Shown: one piece after another, positions 33,309-46,402 of the stretch
How positions within the stretch are numbered: the stretch's first letter is position 1
Layout: each line of letters starts with the position of its first letter
NCBI GenBank assembly: GCA_018343915.1
Contig: JABRWF010000003.1
Span: forward strand, 310,001 to 374,000
Direction of reading: 5' to 3'
Length of the DNA stretch: 64,000 bases
From: Agroathelia rolfsii
Lineage: Eukaryota > Basidiomycota > Agaricomycetes > Amylocorticiales > Amylocorticiaceae
Notes under the pieces: model-generated
The model's input: the letters and a program-made list of their open reading frames with translations, nothing else
What the model was told of the DNA's origin: nothing
Databases searched by the model: none
Program-made: the position numbers and the translations under genes

Positions 33309-33669
33309 GTCTATACAAGAGGTGGCGAGATAGCAGGCATCTATAGAGTGATAGTCGGCGGCTCTCTCCGTCGTCGGCAGAAATTTCAAGTTGTCTCGGA
33401 AAGATGTGACTCGGTTTCAGACATGCTTGTTTGCTCACAACTATATTTGATATGAGAATATGCCACTTTTAAAAATCGGACTTTAATTTGCCATTATGTC
33501 CCCCAATTATGATTTTTAAATGTTAGTTGAAAATGATGATAGAATGCGCCAACCTGACATAGTAAGAAAAAGTGGCTCTAAACTGAAGCAGTCAGTTTGT
33601 ATTTGTTGATTTCGGCCAAGTTTTCCGAGTGGAAGAAATTTCCGTTGCAAACAAGCAACTGGGTGCGAA
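33309..33669. promoter_or_regulatory. Divergent promoter region of THI20 and RPA34-like gene
   Basis: This is 361 bp between two start codons facing apart. No coding sequence or recognisable repeat is visible. Specific factor sites are not claimed. Confidence 0.4.
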
Positions 33670-34625
33670 ATGTCATCAGCTTCCTCTTCGTCTAGCACCC
33701 CACTCCAGTCTCCAGAGCCTGAAAGCAGAAAACTTTCAAAATCTCAAGGCAACAGGAAAAAGCAACGGATCGGTGCTCCTTCAGGAGAAGGTGTGAACGA
33801 GGGGGAAGATCCATACTGGGTCTATAAACCTCCGGAGGGTGCCGTCCTCGTTGACCATTCCCTCGACAATGAAGAATTTGACTGGGAAACGATTGAAAAA
33901 GACCCAGATGTTGAACTGTGGCTTTTCCGTGTGCCAGAGGAGGTGTGTTCATGTTGCACAGCCATAAATCTTCATTCTCTCAACAATAGACATGATCACA
34001 GGTCAAGTTAAAGTACCTCGAAAAAGCAGAGATAGTACTGCCTCATTCCCAGCCACAAGATATTCGAGTTGGCCAATTGACCAAGGGCTCGACCATGTAC
34101 GACATATGGTCTCTAGGCCATGACAAAGATATCGATGACCAATGCCCCGGCCAAGAGATCAAACAACTATCCTGTGTTGTACCGCATCGGCAAAAAAAGA
34201 AACTCATGTTTCGTGAGTTCCATCGAACATTGACTAATATGCTATTACATTAAACCAGTAGCTTGCTTGAATGGCATATAGCCCCCAAGCCTATTGCTCG
34301 TAGGCTTGTGCTTTCCGCTCGTGCAGTTGATTCAGCCGTACCGCAGGAAGATATCTCAACCATTCTTCAAAATCCGCCAAGACATTCGTATCCCTCTGAG
34401 CTGTTGACACATCGATTCATACCTACAGGGGCTGTAAATCCTGATCATAAAATGGAGGAGCATGCGACTACTCCGATGAACCCGACCTCGACACAGGAAG
34501 CAGAGGCGATGACAGACAACCAAGATAAATCAACTAAAAAGGATAAAGATAAGAAGGTTAAAAAGCGCAAGGGCGAGGAATCAAACTCACCCAAGAAAAC
34601 GAAAAAAGTCAAGACTGCTTCATGA
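33670..34625 (+). CDS. RPA34: DNA-directed RNA polymerase I subunit RPA34-like
   Basis: RPA34 forms a TFIIF-like dimer with RPA49 on RNA polymerase I in the nucleolus. The protein opens with a Ser-rich leader, then WVYKPPEGAVLVD. The family's beta-barrel stretch follows, DPDVELWLFRVPEEV, joined across an intron to a LKYLEKAEIVLP-like segment and YDIWSLGHDKDIDDQ. The motif HRFIPTGA occurs near the end of the folded part. The C-terminus is a Lys-rich tail (KKDKDKKVKKRKGEE), as in yeast and animal homologues. Introns are at about 33942-34001 and 34213-34260. Because this family is poorly conserved, I am confident about the gene and moderately confident about the name. Confidence 0.75.
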
Positions 34626-34840
34626 GATATGGCGCACTTGCGTACCCAGTATTTACCTCTCAATATCATGCTTCACAAGAAAAGTAAATACTAGCGTGAT
34701 GTATCATGTAGGAATAGTAATAAGGCAAGTTGTATACGAGTACAGGATGGGTATGACGAATAGCAAACAAAGAAAGCAGGTGTAGATCCGACAAAAGCAA
34801 AAGTGACGCAGAGATAATAGAAGTGTGCCGCTGGAGAATA

Positions 34841-36939
34841 TTATCCCAAATCCATATCGCCTTCCGTTACTGTTGCCTTTCCTTTCCCTTTCGCCGTAGA
34901 ATTAGAGGAAACTTCGCTGTCCTTGCTTTCTTGGCTTAGACCTAAAAGCTCTTTCTTTACTTCTTCCTCGATCCCTTCATAAATACTCTTAGCCGGTAGG
35001 CCCCATACTCTGCCGGGTTGCTCCACCTGAATCTCCGCCATTTGGCCTCCTATATAATCAACCCATTTGCGTCTTGTCTCCACGAGTAAATTGAGCTGTT
35101 CTGGGACGTTCAAGCGATGATACTCATCAGGATTCAAACCTAATGCCGCTGCTGTCGGAGCTGGTAGAGCAGGAGGCTCAGAGCCTGCTCTGGCGCCATT
35201 ACTGGAAGAACCCTCTTTTTTCCGCTTTTTGTTCGGTTTGGGCTGGTCTTTCTTCTGTAATTTGGCGTAGAGCGTCGTTATGTTACGGTCAAGGTTATCT
35301 CGCAGGTCGAGATACTCCTGATAACCTAGACGATCACGAGCAATTGCTGCAAGACGTGCTTTGCGCGCTTTGTTGACTGCTAGAAGCTGCCGCAGATCAT
35401 CCTGTGCGTGACGAAGAGCTGTAGCAATTGGATCATCCACCTTTTCTGTATAATCCGGCTGAGGTAGAGAAAATCACATCACATATTAGCATCAATGAAG
35501 CACCGGAAGCAATTCGTTTCTGATATGCACTTACAGGCTGCTTGAGCAACCCATGAAAACGCATGGTGTCTCTTATGCGCTCTTCGAGATCCACCACATT
35601 CATTTTCTCCCTACGCGCAGCTGCTGCTGCAAACCCGCCTGGACGACCCTCCATCGCCTCTTCGGCAGCCTTAACGCCTTTCCACTGTACAGCATCGGTA
35701 GGCAAAGGCAGGAGTGCGCTAATGAGGCGTTCTGTGAGTGGTCCGTGACCTTTATCTTCCGTCGCAAGATCCGGATCTGCGAGCGTTGATGGATCCCACT
35801 TTGGCACGGGAGCTACATAATCTGCGGGCCGCCCCAATGGAGTAAACCCTGGTAGAGGTTCACCATACAATCGAAAATCCTCTTCATCCCATGTCTCTGT
35901 ATAGTGAGGGCCGAGCTTCGGCATGATAAATGGCTCGACTTCATCAGCCGTATATTCCAGGAAGCCAACATCTTCCTCCGTGATGGGCCTGAGCCAAGGT
36001 TCTATACTGGTGTAGAATGTTGTGGCGAGGGTCTGTGCAGGTTGCTTTGCCTTGCTGAAATCTTCCGTCACTTCAGAAGGATGTAAGGGCATCGGCGTCG
36101 GCCGTGGTGGAACCTGCGGGCGCTGTGGAAGCAGTTGATACGGAGGTGGTACAGCGAAATCCGGCCCTGCCGAAGGCTAGTAGATGTATCAGATGCTTAG
36201 ATAGTCCCGAGAATCGTGTTTTTACATCACCTTTGCATGACTAGAGGACACAACTGGTTTAGGAGCCTTGATAGTCGGAATGGATGCAGGGGGCGGGGGC
36301 GGGGAAATCTTGAGGGGTCTTGGCGGTTCTATTGAATTCCTCAATCAAGTGACATGAGAAATAATTTGATTAGATTCCTACTTGTGTCTTCCGGACTATC
36401 GTCCCTTCGGCGTTTATTATTGGGATTTTTCTTAATCTTTCCCTCGTCCGTGCCGCTGCGACCATAAACAATTTAGATAAAATCTACAAAAATCCTAGTA
36501 ACTCACTTGCGACGGGAACCGGTATGAGGTCTCGATGATGTCGATGCGGCTGAACCAGGAGGGTTGTGATCACTTCGCCCACGTACGTCATCGACATCGG
36601 TAGTAGCAGTGCTCGCAACTGTTTACAACAGACATTAGTTACATCTCTTGCACACAATCACATTCAAAAGTCCAATGACATGCCAGAATGTTCGCGTTGC
36701 CTCATCTCGAGCGCCTTTGCCTTTGCCTTCTCCCGCTCCTTCATCCGGCGCATGGCTTGGTCAATGGCGGCCATATCATCTGTGCTCTTCTTTACTCGTT
36801 CCAGCATGGATGTTTTCCATTTCTTGAGCTCTTTTGTCAGGTTTAGGAGTTCTGGTGTTTGCGGGACAGTCTCCGGGGGATATGGATACAGAGTCGAATT
36901 GATGGCGGGAGGCGTTGCAAACTGGGTCACTACATGCAT
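34841..36939 (-). CDS. NGG1: SAGA/ADA histone acetyltransferase adaptor ADA3 (NGG1)
   Basis: Ada3 links Gcn5-Ada2 in the SAGA and ADA complexes that acetylate nucleosomal histones. The N-terminal exon encodes a helical, Lys/Glu-rich segment (TPELLNLTKELKKWK). A Pro-rich, low-complexity middle follows. The C-terminal region has the family pattern TFYTSIEPWLRPITEEDVGF, PTDAVQWKG, a long helix with KQPDYTEK spanning an intron, and the DDPIATALRHAQDDLRQL helix. LVETRRKWVDYIGGQMAE lies further on. The stop is at 34841-34843 and the start at 36937-36939. About five short introns lie in the middle (for example around 36180-36240 and 36345-36380). Confidence 0.85.
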
Positions 36940-37188
36940 ACTGTGAATGAGCTCGTTGAGCGCTCAGGATTGAGCCCCGATAAGAGCAGCGATAGCGAGA
37001 GACGGACGAGCTGTGGTCAACGCTGGGACTGTCGAGCACGACGGCGGCGTTTGCAGTCATTGTTCTCGTGGCGGGATCCCGACCCTCACGTGATCCGGAG
37101 CCACCCGGATCAGCCAGGGTTTTATCTAAATTTAGAAATTGGGGATCACCGTGACGCCGAACGCTTTCAGCGACGACCAACGTCAACC
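36940..37188. promoter_or_regulatory. Divergent promoter region of NGG1 and SLC41 transporter gene
   Basis: This is 249 bp between starts facing apart. A GC-rich portion (CACGTGATCCGGAGCC near 37087) contains a CACGTG E-box-like core. Binding by a bHLH factor is only a possibility. Confidence 0.4.
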
Positions 37189-39101
37189 ATGGCTGCCGCT
37201 GGCTCGAGCAGAACCTCGTTATCGAGCGAGGACGACATCGAAATGACTGCTTTACAAGATGTTATAGTCACCCCTGATCCGCGTCATGGTGCTCCTGAGT
37301 TCAAACATGCAACTTACGAAAATGCCTCAGATGAGGAAGACGACGACCGCTCAGAGGACGGCAATGCTGCCCTGCTAGGATCTACTACAAATAATGCACA
37401 AAACTCCGAAAAAATGCCTCAGAATTATTGGACACAGATAAGAAGTATTGTGCTTGAGGCATGTGCCCATCTTGCATCACGTAAACGGGCCCGGATGCTG
37501 ACTTCTGTTAGAGTGCACCAACGCTATTGCTAACGACTGTGAGCCTGCTATTCACTGGTGAACTTCTTGACCATGTTTCTGTGCGCAAATTTCATTATTT
37601 TGAACATCGATGTCGACCCTTAAATTCAAACTAGCGCTGGAAAGCCATGAAACAAATCGATGAACTCATCATGATTATACCTGTCATACTTAATTTGAAG
37701 GGTAATCTTGAGATGAACCTCAGCTCCCGCCTCGGTACTGCTGCCAATGTTGGTCGCCTTGACGAGTCCAAATCTCGGCGAAAAATCATATTGGGTAACC
37801 TTGCATTGCTGCAGGTTCAGGCAACAGTAGTTTCATTTGTAGCAGCTACTGTGTCTCTGCTACTTAGTCTCGTCATCCCCCACGTTCAAAGTTCCTCTAG
37901 GCCGCCCACACCCGTAAATGCTACTGCCTCAGCCTTTGCTAGGGTAGATCTGAACATTCCTTTGGATTTTCTTATGCACCATGTGAGCCGCAGACCACGA
38001 CCGGCTACCCCATCGTTTGAGAATAAGTCTGGTATTGCAGAGTAAGTCAGTGCCTATTGAAATTTGAATAATAAAATCTTATTCGAGCCACATAAGGTTT
38101 ATACTGGTGGCATCAACATCAATGTCCGCTGTTTGCCTGTCTAGCATAATATTGGGCTCGTTCATGTGTCTTCTGGTTGTCATATGTCGAAAACTCGGCA
38201 GAGACCCTGGTTTGTGCTATTTCTCATACACCTCTCATAGAAATGCTAAGTCTTTTCTCAGATAATATCGCACCACCAATTGCCGCTTGTTTGGGTGACT
38301 TGGTCACCCTTTGTTTACTCGGAGTTGTTTCAAGCATTCTTATTCATTTTTTACATACACCTATACCTTTCGTGCTAGCGATCCTTGTCATTCTCTCGTC
38401 CACATCGTGTCTTGTTATGACTCGGAATAACGACGCCGTCCGAGGTCTGGTCACTCAGGGCTGGACTCCTCTCTTTGGCGCCATGGTTATCAGTAGTGGT
38501 ACTGGATTAGTGCTTGATCTATTCGTTAGCAGGTATCAAGGATTTGCACTTCTTGCTGTTGTCATTAGTGGTTAGTTTGTTGTTTGTCCAGTCAACAGAT
38601 ATATGAAGCTCAATCCATCCATTTCTTGCAGGGCTGCCTGGCAGCGTTGGATCAATCTTTATATCGCGCCTTTCTACAGCCCTTCACGTTGCCGACCATG
38701 GTCCTGCAACTCGTCAACCAAGTCCTAGAGTTGTCATGTTGACGCTCTTGATCATTACTATCCCTGTAGAAATCGTTTTTCTTGCTCTGTTGCATGCTCT
38801 CCAGTGGATTCGCCTTCCTTTCATCTTTGTTGTATTTTCTATCATCTTTTTCTGTTGTGCTGTGAGTCCATTACAAATTCCAGTATTGTCCCGTTAACCA
38901 GTAATGTTATGACAGGTAACGATATCGCTTTTCGTAGCGCGATATCTCACCAACTATCTGTGGTCGAAGGGTTTCGATCCAGATATGTATGCAATGCCTT
39001 TGCACTCTGCCATGATGGACCTTGTTGGACAGCTTCTCCTTGTTCTTTGTTTTGAAATCGTATCACTAATGGGCATTACACTCGCTGAATCTCGCACGTA
39101 G
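37189..39101 (+). CDS. SLC41/MgtE-type divalent cation (Mg2+) transporter
   Basis: This is a membrane transporter of the eukaryotic SLC41 family, which moves Mg2+ across the plasma or an internal membrane. After a hydrophilic acidic leader (SDEEDDDRSEDG) the protein has two homologous MgtE halves. The first contains IIPVILNLKGNLEMNLSSRL, the SLC41 signature. The second contains DNIAPPIAACLGDLVTL and further hydrophobic helices (VVMLTLLIITIPVEIVFL, FIFVVFSIIFFCC). It ends GITLAESRT at the stop 39099-39101. Several short introns occur, for example about 38042-38096, 38571-38631 and near 38864-38914. The start at 37189 is the first Met of the frame and sits in a good context (ACCATGG). Confidence 0.9.
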
Positions 39102-39637
39102 ATTTATCCCGGACCTTACATCAATACTCGGTGTTTGCACCTTAATTTATTCATTTTTTGTAATATCCCATTTGTCTTCGCAATGCGCATCTCTCTCGCT
39201 GAGCATAATGACCAAATAATATTACAGAAATTTGAACGGTTTCCCTGACTGGAACCATTCCTCTACATGCGGGATGATTGACGACATGATGTTGTTACTC
39301 AGCCTAGCGAATGTAGGGTTAACAATTCCGTAGACCCCAGTAATTGTAGTGGAAATTTTAAGAACACCCCTCTGCATATGCCTAAAGCTTAAGCTTCGAC
39401 TTCGACTTCGAACTCAACAACCATAGGATTGGTTAACTCTGTTAACATGCACAAACTTTTGATTGACGGAACTTAGTCATACATCATAATTCAGGCCTGA
39501 GTACATAATCAACAAGACTGCCGATGGTTGGAAACACATCTGACACCATATTACTAGTGTCACGATGTTCAAACCTAGCGGCGCTTATTAGCTCTACCAA
39601 TGCGAAAAAAAAAGTTTAGCAGAAAATGCACCATCTT
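39102..39637. other. Convergent 3' intergenic region
   Basis: This is an AT-rich stretch between the SLC41 stop and the reductase stop. A small run CTTCGACTTCGACTTCGA (about 39393-39411) is the only visible repeat. No gene is seen. Confidence 0.45.
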
Positions 39638-41149
39638 CTAGTGAGTATCCCTAATATCACTATTTGATATGCCTTCCCAGCCTCTTTCCTTTGCAATTTT
39701 TTCAACCCAAAGGGCAGCATCACGGAAAGTTTCTTCTGCAGGACGATAGCTTATCCCCAGTAGCTCAATGCTTCGCTTGTTCGAAGCGTCTCTTCTTATC
39801 TTTTTGCTACTGGTGCTAGCTGGTGGAGTGCCCCAATATGCATTGGGGAATTTTTTGACTAGCTCCGGATCTGAACGTAACGTTGGGAGTAGATCCCGGT
39901 ACGTACGGAGTGATTGGGAGATGATGATCCGCTTGTTTGCGGCGGCAGGATTGAGAAGTGCGAGGACGTGTGCTTTTGCGGTCTATAAGATGCAAGTTAT
40001 TCACAACTCTTCTACGGAGGACCCCAGATCCGGTCAAATGAAGCACTCACATCTCTAACATCGACGACGGCAAGACCCGGTCCATCGAGCTTCTCAGGCT
40101 CTACTCTTGATTTACCACTGAGCCATCCCCATAGATCAATGTTACTTCTGTTCATATCCAGTGGTTTCTCCAACGAGAAATGGGAATTCGGAAGCCATGG
40201 CCCACTGACTAGGGTGGGCAGAAGAACACTAATAGAATAGGCGGGCTCATTGGAAGAGACGTAATCCCACACCTACATTGATACGGATAATGTCGATTCC
40301 AGTGGGTCAACCAAAATGCCAGGAGACCAGGTAAACGCTTACGGCTTCCTCTGCCCAGGTTTTGGATGCAGCGTAGGCTTGGAACGGGGCCAGGGTCTCG
40401 CCACTGTCGTGTGCCGTCCTCAAACGCTCCGTTGCACTGGCGGCAGCATCGTAGGGTGAGTAAGGCGAGGACGTGCCCAATAAAACACCTAAAATAAACC
40501 CACGTAATATTCCAGTCATCCTCCGTATAGACAATGAGGCCATCTTCATTAGGCTGCTTGTCTTCTTCGGCAATTGAAGCGTAGCTTCCAGTGATGACTA
40601 CTCTTTTGACGCTAGGGCCATGGGCACGAGCAGATGCAAGCAACGCAAGTGTACCAGTGCGAGCAGGCTGAACAATTTTATTCCAGGGATCTAAGGAATT
40701 GGGACCCCTGTACATAGGCGAAGCAATGTGCAGAACCCCAGAAACGCCTTCAAAGGTATGATCAAATGCGCTCTGCCGACGAGATACAATGATTGCCCTG
40801 GCATGTCATTACCAAGATCTTTTACTTCAAAGCTATGGAATATACAAACCTTTTCTGTTATGTCTCTTATAACTATCCATTCAAAAGAGTCTGGCTTATA
40901 GCCTTGCTCTTCACTGAATACCTCTGTCTGCAGGCGTTTCCCCTTGGTTTCTGATCTCACTGTCCCACGTACACGAAACCCCAGTGTAAGGAGTTCGTGA
41001 ATGGCATGTAGAGCAATATATCCAGATCTATACCCTTTGTAGATCAGTAAATGCTCTTAGTAACGGCAGAATGATCTGCCCACTTACGCCCCAGTAACCA
41101 TGATTAACGATCCAGCCGCCAGATCGGCAGAGAAGCCATTTCCGGGCAT
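39638..41149 (-). CDS. NAD(P)-dependent extended SDR reductase (GRE2/dihydroflavonol-reductase-like)
   Basis: This extended short-chain dehydrogenase has the Rossmann nucleotide motif VTGASGYIALHA formed across the first intron, followed by GFRVRGTVRSETKG. Later motifs are GVSGVLHIASPM, the RVVITGSYASIAEED strand with the catalytic-site Ser region, YAASKTWAEEAV supplying the YxxxK catalytic pair, and a substrate-side RDVADAH segment. The C-terminus reads IAKERGWEGIS. Such proteins reduce aldehydes and ketones such as methylglyoxal. The real substrate here is unknown. The start at 41147-41149 was preferred over a later Met (in LIMVTGAS) because it keeps a full first beta-strand. Confidence 0.87.
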
Positions 41150-41816
41150 TTCCTCTTCTCTTCTGGAATTAAGCTGTGTTTCTTTTCGATGCGAGGCCTA
41201 TGCGTGTATATGGACTCGATTTTCGGGCGATTTAAATTCAGCTACACCGTTGATTCCAACGGCGACTAGCCAAGGGAGTGTTTATGTTTGAGTAGAGAAG
41301 AGGAGCCAGCAGAGGCTTAAGTCGTCTCAGGGCGTTGCCGAAGCGGCCCGAGGAACTTCATCCCCTTTGATCTTTTATATGGCAGAGATTGAAATATTTA
41401 GAGGCTCCTAGGAGCTTTTCTGATAGATGGAACCCATATTAGCTGAGGCACCAATGATGATAATATTCATCGATTATTGCATCGATTATGATGCGGGACT
41501 GCAACACTTGCCCCAAACGGCCGTTAGGTGCCACGGCTGCCGAGGCCTTGGGGGTCCGCATGACCACATCAAAGGCCCGAGATAGGTGTTGTGAAGCGCG
41601 AGGGAGATAACACACTGATTCTGGCTCTAGGCACATAGAACTAGGCCGAATAGTCGGGCGCCTCAGTCAGATCAGTCGGTGAACGTTAACAACCCTACAC
41701 ATGTGACAGCCCATCGATGATCATTAAAAGCCGTGATCTTATCATAAGTCCGAAACCGATAGTAAAGTTACGTGTATGGTGGAAAGCGGGGTGCTCCTCG
41801 TTAGGCGCAAACACCG
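41150..41816. other. Intergenic region between reductase start and ATG15 stop
   Basis: This is about 0.67 kb with no convincing ORF. It should contain the reductase promoter next to 41149 and the ATG15 3' region next to 41816. Confidence 0.4.
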
Positions 41817-43274
41817 CTATGAAGCAACCAGACTCTTATTGTAGTCATCAAATGTCCAGTTAAAGCAATCTATGCAGTCTGCCTCAGTAGAAGGGGAAGG
41901 CACAGCACGCTTCTCGTCCCAATCATCATTAAGCAATTCTTCCACAATGACCTTGATGCTGTGTCTGCTGATACCCACACCCCACTTGCGCTCCGAGACC
42001 GTGTCATACTTCAAGAGGCGACCAATATGGCATCGGCTTTCCATGGCATACCCGCCTAGGGCACAAGTGGATGTTACACCATTGCACACACCCATGGCGA
42101 TTGGATCGGCAGTGTGGAAAACGTGCGTGATGTGATCCGTGAGTGGCTGTTTTGAAGATCAGAACATCCTCCAAGAAAGAGAAGAAGGGGAATTTACCGG
42201 GGAAGGGAGATGAAGTCTTCTGGCTGCAAGCCTGTCTGGTGGGGCCTCAAAAGCAATCGTTGGTGCACCGAATGTCGCACCCACAAGTGAGGCGAGCGCA
42301 CCACCCAGTGAATGTCCTGAACAATATTAGCCCCAAGAGATCTTGTGCCATAATATCAGATAACGCACCTGTAAGCCATATGCGTGCATTTGGGTACATA
42401 TATGTGATATTATTGTATAGATTCTGATGTAGCGGATCAGGCTAAGATCACGGCAAACCAAGAAGTCGACTAACGGTTCCAACCGAATAGAAGAGACTCT
42501 CTTCCACCAGGCTTTTTTCTAAACACGCCTGATCACATTTGTCACCTCCGGCGAAGCAGTCGCACACCGGACTCCACGTTGGCCCCACGCGCGCACAACA
42601 GCATGAGAAAAGCAAGTTATCGTTCAGCTTGTCTTTGACCACTGTCGGGCCTCCACCACCGACAATCCATCCTGCAGAAGTGCCCTTGATACTGACAATC
42701 ACCGTCGAGTTGTCAGTGGCAACAAATACATGGCCTCTGAACCCGTCTTCATCAGGCTGCCATCCGAAAGGTGTACTCTATGCAAACAGTGAAAAGGGAA
42801 AGCCTCAAAAACAAAAAACAAAGGACGTACACCATTCCATGCCTCTCCCAAGTCGTACCACTCCGCATCTGTCGGCTTGTAATATGCATTGTTGGACATC
42901 TTGGCCATGGCAAGCAATGTTTCTCTATCTTCTGTGTTGGGGCCCTCTATTTCCTCTTCGTCCCAGTCAAATGCTGGAGACTGCATGGCATGGATAGAAA
43001 GACGTCTGGCCTCGACGATTGCAGCATATGAGGGAGGTATATGTGTTCTTATAGTTTGGGTCTTCATAGAAAACATAGTCTCCTCGTATAATAACCCAAG
43101 AGAGTTCGCGTCTGTTTCATAGTCTGAGAAGATTACACGATGTCCATCATGTAATGCATGAGCATGTCGCAACTGAAATTGAAGACGCGGTGGTGATGGG
43201 GGATGTGTTGATGACTGTAGCCAGAGTAATGCTCCAAGGAAAGGCTGAGCTATTGAAAAGAGTGTGTGTAGCAT
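41817..43274 (-). CDS. ATG15: Autophagic body lipase ATG15 (class 3 lipase)
   Basis: ATG15 is a vacuolar phospholipase that breaks down autophagic bodies and Cvt vesicles after delivery through the multivesicular body route. The N-terminal hydrophobic helix ([15 protein letters not shown]) acts as a signal anchor. Conserved pieces are [37 protein letters not shown], a Cys-rich loop ([18 protein letters not shown]), the nucleophile elbow [13 protein letters not shown] with its Ser, and [13 protein letters not shown] near the end. Short introns separate these blocks. The protein ends [11 protein letters not shown] at the stop 41817-41819. The start at 43272-43274 begins the anchor helix. Confidence 0.93.
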
Positions 43275-43622
43275 TCACTTGGAAGACAGTTAATCAGTCG
43301 TGTAGCAGAGACGATCGTGGTATGCCGTAGAGAACGCCAACTGAAGTTAGTAAATGCGGGATAACCCAATCCGGAATGTTCAGCGTAAGCGCCGACTGCG
43401 GTGGCTGTGTTATTATCACGTGCATTACTCATCACATGATCAGTAATTATTGGGATTGGAATTTGAACTATGCACTTTAAGCTTCTGCTTACATCGTCTC
43501 CATTGTGCCTCATATTCGTTATGTGTTAAATATCCTACTATCAAGACATACACTACTGCTCTCACTCATAGACTAATATTTTTATTATTCTTAAACACCT
43601 TGTCTCCGTCTACCTGGCTCCT
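43275..43622. promoter_or_regulatory. Divergent promoter region of ATG15 and SUV3
   Basis: This is 348 bp between starts facing apart. CACGTGCATTA (about 43419) contains a CACGTG core, and an AT-rich segment precedes the SUV3 start. Specific regulation is not inferred. Confidence 0.4.
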
Positions 43623-46101
43623 ATGCAAAGCTCTTCACTAATCCTATGGAGTCGCTGTCGGCAGACGCTGCTTCCCGCACGGACACGGGCAACTGCACTA
43701 GGCACCACTATTTCTCAGCGATGGAGAAGCGGCCAAGGTTCAGCGCCTTCCTATCACTCCCCAAAAGGGCCATGGCGCCCTGACAAAAGGAAGCCGCCCT
43801 TTAACTCTGGAAGGACACCATGGAGGCCGCCTAAACCCACGAGCAACGAGGACGCCTTCAGCGAGGACTCAGAAACATCTTCCAATGCTAGAGACATCTT
43901 TTTGAAACACTTAGAAGAATGGAAGAACGCACGCGCTACTATGAACCGCCTCCAAGCCTTTGGCATTCCCCAACACGATGCACGAACTCTGCAGACTGCA
44001 TTTGTAGAGGCCGTCAACCAGGGCGTGATCAGTGGACCAGATTTTGACGGGACCCTCGAACTGTTCAAGGACCGAGTCATGGCTCGTTCCCGTGCAGAGT
44101 ATTATCAGAGACTGGTCACCTCCATCTTCTACTCATGGGCGTGCAACCCTGCTCGATCGGAGGCCATCGTGAAAAGTACTGCCGTACCAACGAAGACTTT
44201 GGATCAGATGCGTCGCCTACGAGACACAGTGGCCGATTTGCAATTTCCAGCAGAGGGATTCCCTGCCGCACGCTTGCTTCATCGCAAAATCATTATGCAC
44301 GTCGGGCCTACGAACAGTGGCAAGACACACAACGCCCTACGCGCCCTTGCTGCATCTGAAAAGGGTATTTATGCTGGTCCGCTTCGGCTACTCGCGCACG
44401 AGATTTGGGAACGTCTCAATCTAGGGGAAATCGTACCGCTCGGGATAGACATGAACGCTCCCCCTCCTGCTATCACCACTGGGGAGGATGGTAGCGAGAT
44501 TATACCTTACGCCCGCGAATGCAATCTTATCACTGGTGAAGAGCAAAAGATCGTCAGCGAGCATGCATCCCTCATCAGTTGCACGGTCGAAATGGTGCCC
44601 TTCGGACCAGCTTTTGATGTCGCTGTCATCGATGAGATTCAAATGATCGCTGACCCAGAGCGAGGTGGAGGCTGGACGAACGCTGTACTCGGTCTCAACG
44701 CTAAGGAGATCCATCTCTGTGGTGAAGAGGCTGCAGTCCCGGTCATCCGGGAGCTCTTGAAGGACACCGGCGACGATCTCGAGGTGAAGCGATATGAACG
44801 TCTGACACCCCTTACCGTGGCGGAGAATAGTCTTGATGGCAATTTCAAGAATATTCGCAAGGGTGACTGTTTGATTACGTTCTCTCGAACAGGTATATAC
44901 GCTCTCAAGAGACGGGTCGAACAGGCATCAGGTCTACGCTGTGCCGTTGCATATGGACTCTTGCCGCCTGAACTCCGAAGTGAACAGGCTGCGCTGTTCA
45001 ACGACCCAAACAGTGGCTATGATGTGATGATTGGTAGTGACGCCATCGGCATGGGCCTCAATCTGTTGGTGTCCATTTCCCGTGAATATCCAATATCTAT
45101 CATCGTATTAACACTGGTATCTCCGCAGCAAAATCAAACGGGTCATCTTTGAAAGCATGTCCAAATGGGACGGCTATTCTAATCGAATCCTGGACGCGGC
45201 GCAAGCGAAGCAAATTGCTGGACGTGCCGGCCGATTTGGTCTCCACGAACCGGGGGAGTCAGTGGGTGTAGCCACGACACTCTACCCAGATGATCTCGAA
45301 CATCTCCGCAAGGCTGTCGGATCGCAGCCAAAGCCACTAATAGGCGCATACCTTTCTCCTGGCACGCAGACATTCCCCGAAATTGCCAGCACCCTCCCAT
45401 CGGATGCAAACCAGGTCACCGTTTTCGATGTGTTCCGATATATAACCCCTGTTCGTTCTGTCTACCGTGTCGTCGAGCACAAGGGAATTGAGAAGATGAT
45501 GAGCTTGATCAACAAGATTGGTGCAATGGACTCATTGCGCATGGAAGATAAAGGGCTCATCATCCTCGCACCTATTCCTTGGAACAATCCCGATCTGGTG
45601 GCGGCGGTGAGCAAGTGCCTCCACATGTACCATAGGGATATGATGGTGCCTATAGAGGCATGGCTGGGGGATTCCTCCTCGATGAAATACCTCGAAGAGA
45701 TTGAAAAGAAGATGAAGGCCAACAAACCACCAAACAGCAATCCAACAGCGCTGTCACTGCTTGAGAGCCTCCATAAATGCCTCGTGTTCTACTTGTGGAT
45801 GAGCTACCGTTCACCTGTAGTGTTTTATCAGCAGGTGCAGGCCCATGCCCTCAAAGAACGTGTAGAAAAGGCCCTTGACTATTCCTTGCGCGACATTTCG
45901 TTCACATCGCGACTACGCCGCTCGAAGACGCCGGTTGTGCATGGACCAATAGGTGGGCAGGAAAAACTGAGCAGGGTGAGCTGGATGACCCGCGAGAGTC
46001 TACAAAAAGCACGGCTGGAGCGAACTACGACTGGCTCTCTTCGACCGCAGCCTACGCCCCGTGAGATGTACCGTGCGCCCGTGGAGATCGCAAAGGAGTA
46101 G
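43623..46101 (+). CDS. SUV3: Mitochondrial ATP-dependent RNA helicase SUV3
   Basis: SUV3 unwinds RNA for the mitochondrial degradosome. The protein (804 codons plus stop over two exons, 43623-45064 and 45129-46101) starts with a basic Ser/Arg-rich presequence. Helicase motifs follow: Walker A GPTNSGKTHNAL, YAGPLRLLAHEIWERL, the DEIQMIADPERGGGW box, HLCGEEAAVPVI, and in domain 2 FSRTGIYALKRRVE, VAYGLLPPELRSEQAALFND and SDAIGMGLNL. The frame then continues across the 64-nt intron as KIKRVIFESMSKWDG. AKQIAGRAGRFG is motif VI. The C-terminal region (YLWMSYRSPVVFYQ) belongs to the SUV3 C-domain. Confidence 0.96.
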
Positions 46102-46402
46102 TATGAGTCAGCTAAGTAGTGTCTGTAATAATTTGCACGATGGACAATCTATCTACACACACGCTATTTACGATATATTCCTCATGTAATGCATACATAC
46201 CCTCAACTCATTGGCAATTTAAAATGGTAATATAACTATAGTACTTGGTCTCAGGAAATGGACAGAATGCGATAAATGGGACGCGTCGGGGCACGCGACA
46301 GACACGGTGTGGTGGCCTAGCTGGTGCTGGTAAGCCGACCACGAGCTGTGACGGTGGCTTGCCAGTGCTGTGTTTTCTCTACCTTCTCTTCACTGTGCTA
46401 CC
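46102..46402. other. Intergenic region between SUV3 and the DNAJC7-like gene
   Basis: This tandem plus-strand gap holds the SUV3 3' region and the promoter of the co-chaperone gene. No other feature is visible. Confidence 0.4.

Noticed and set aside
33100..33400. TPP riboswitch in the THI20 5' region
   Set aside because: The first intron is short and lacks the conserved TPP-aptamer blocks; fungal TPP switches are known mainly from other thiamine genes.
43754..45001. Minus-strand ORFs inside SUV3
   Set aside because: They are antisense shadows of the helicase exon.
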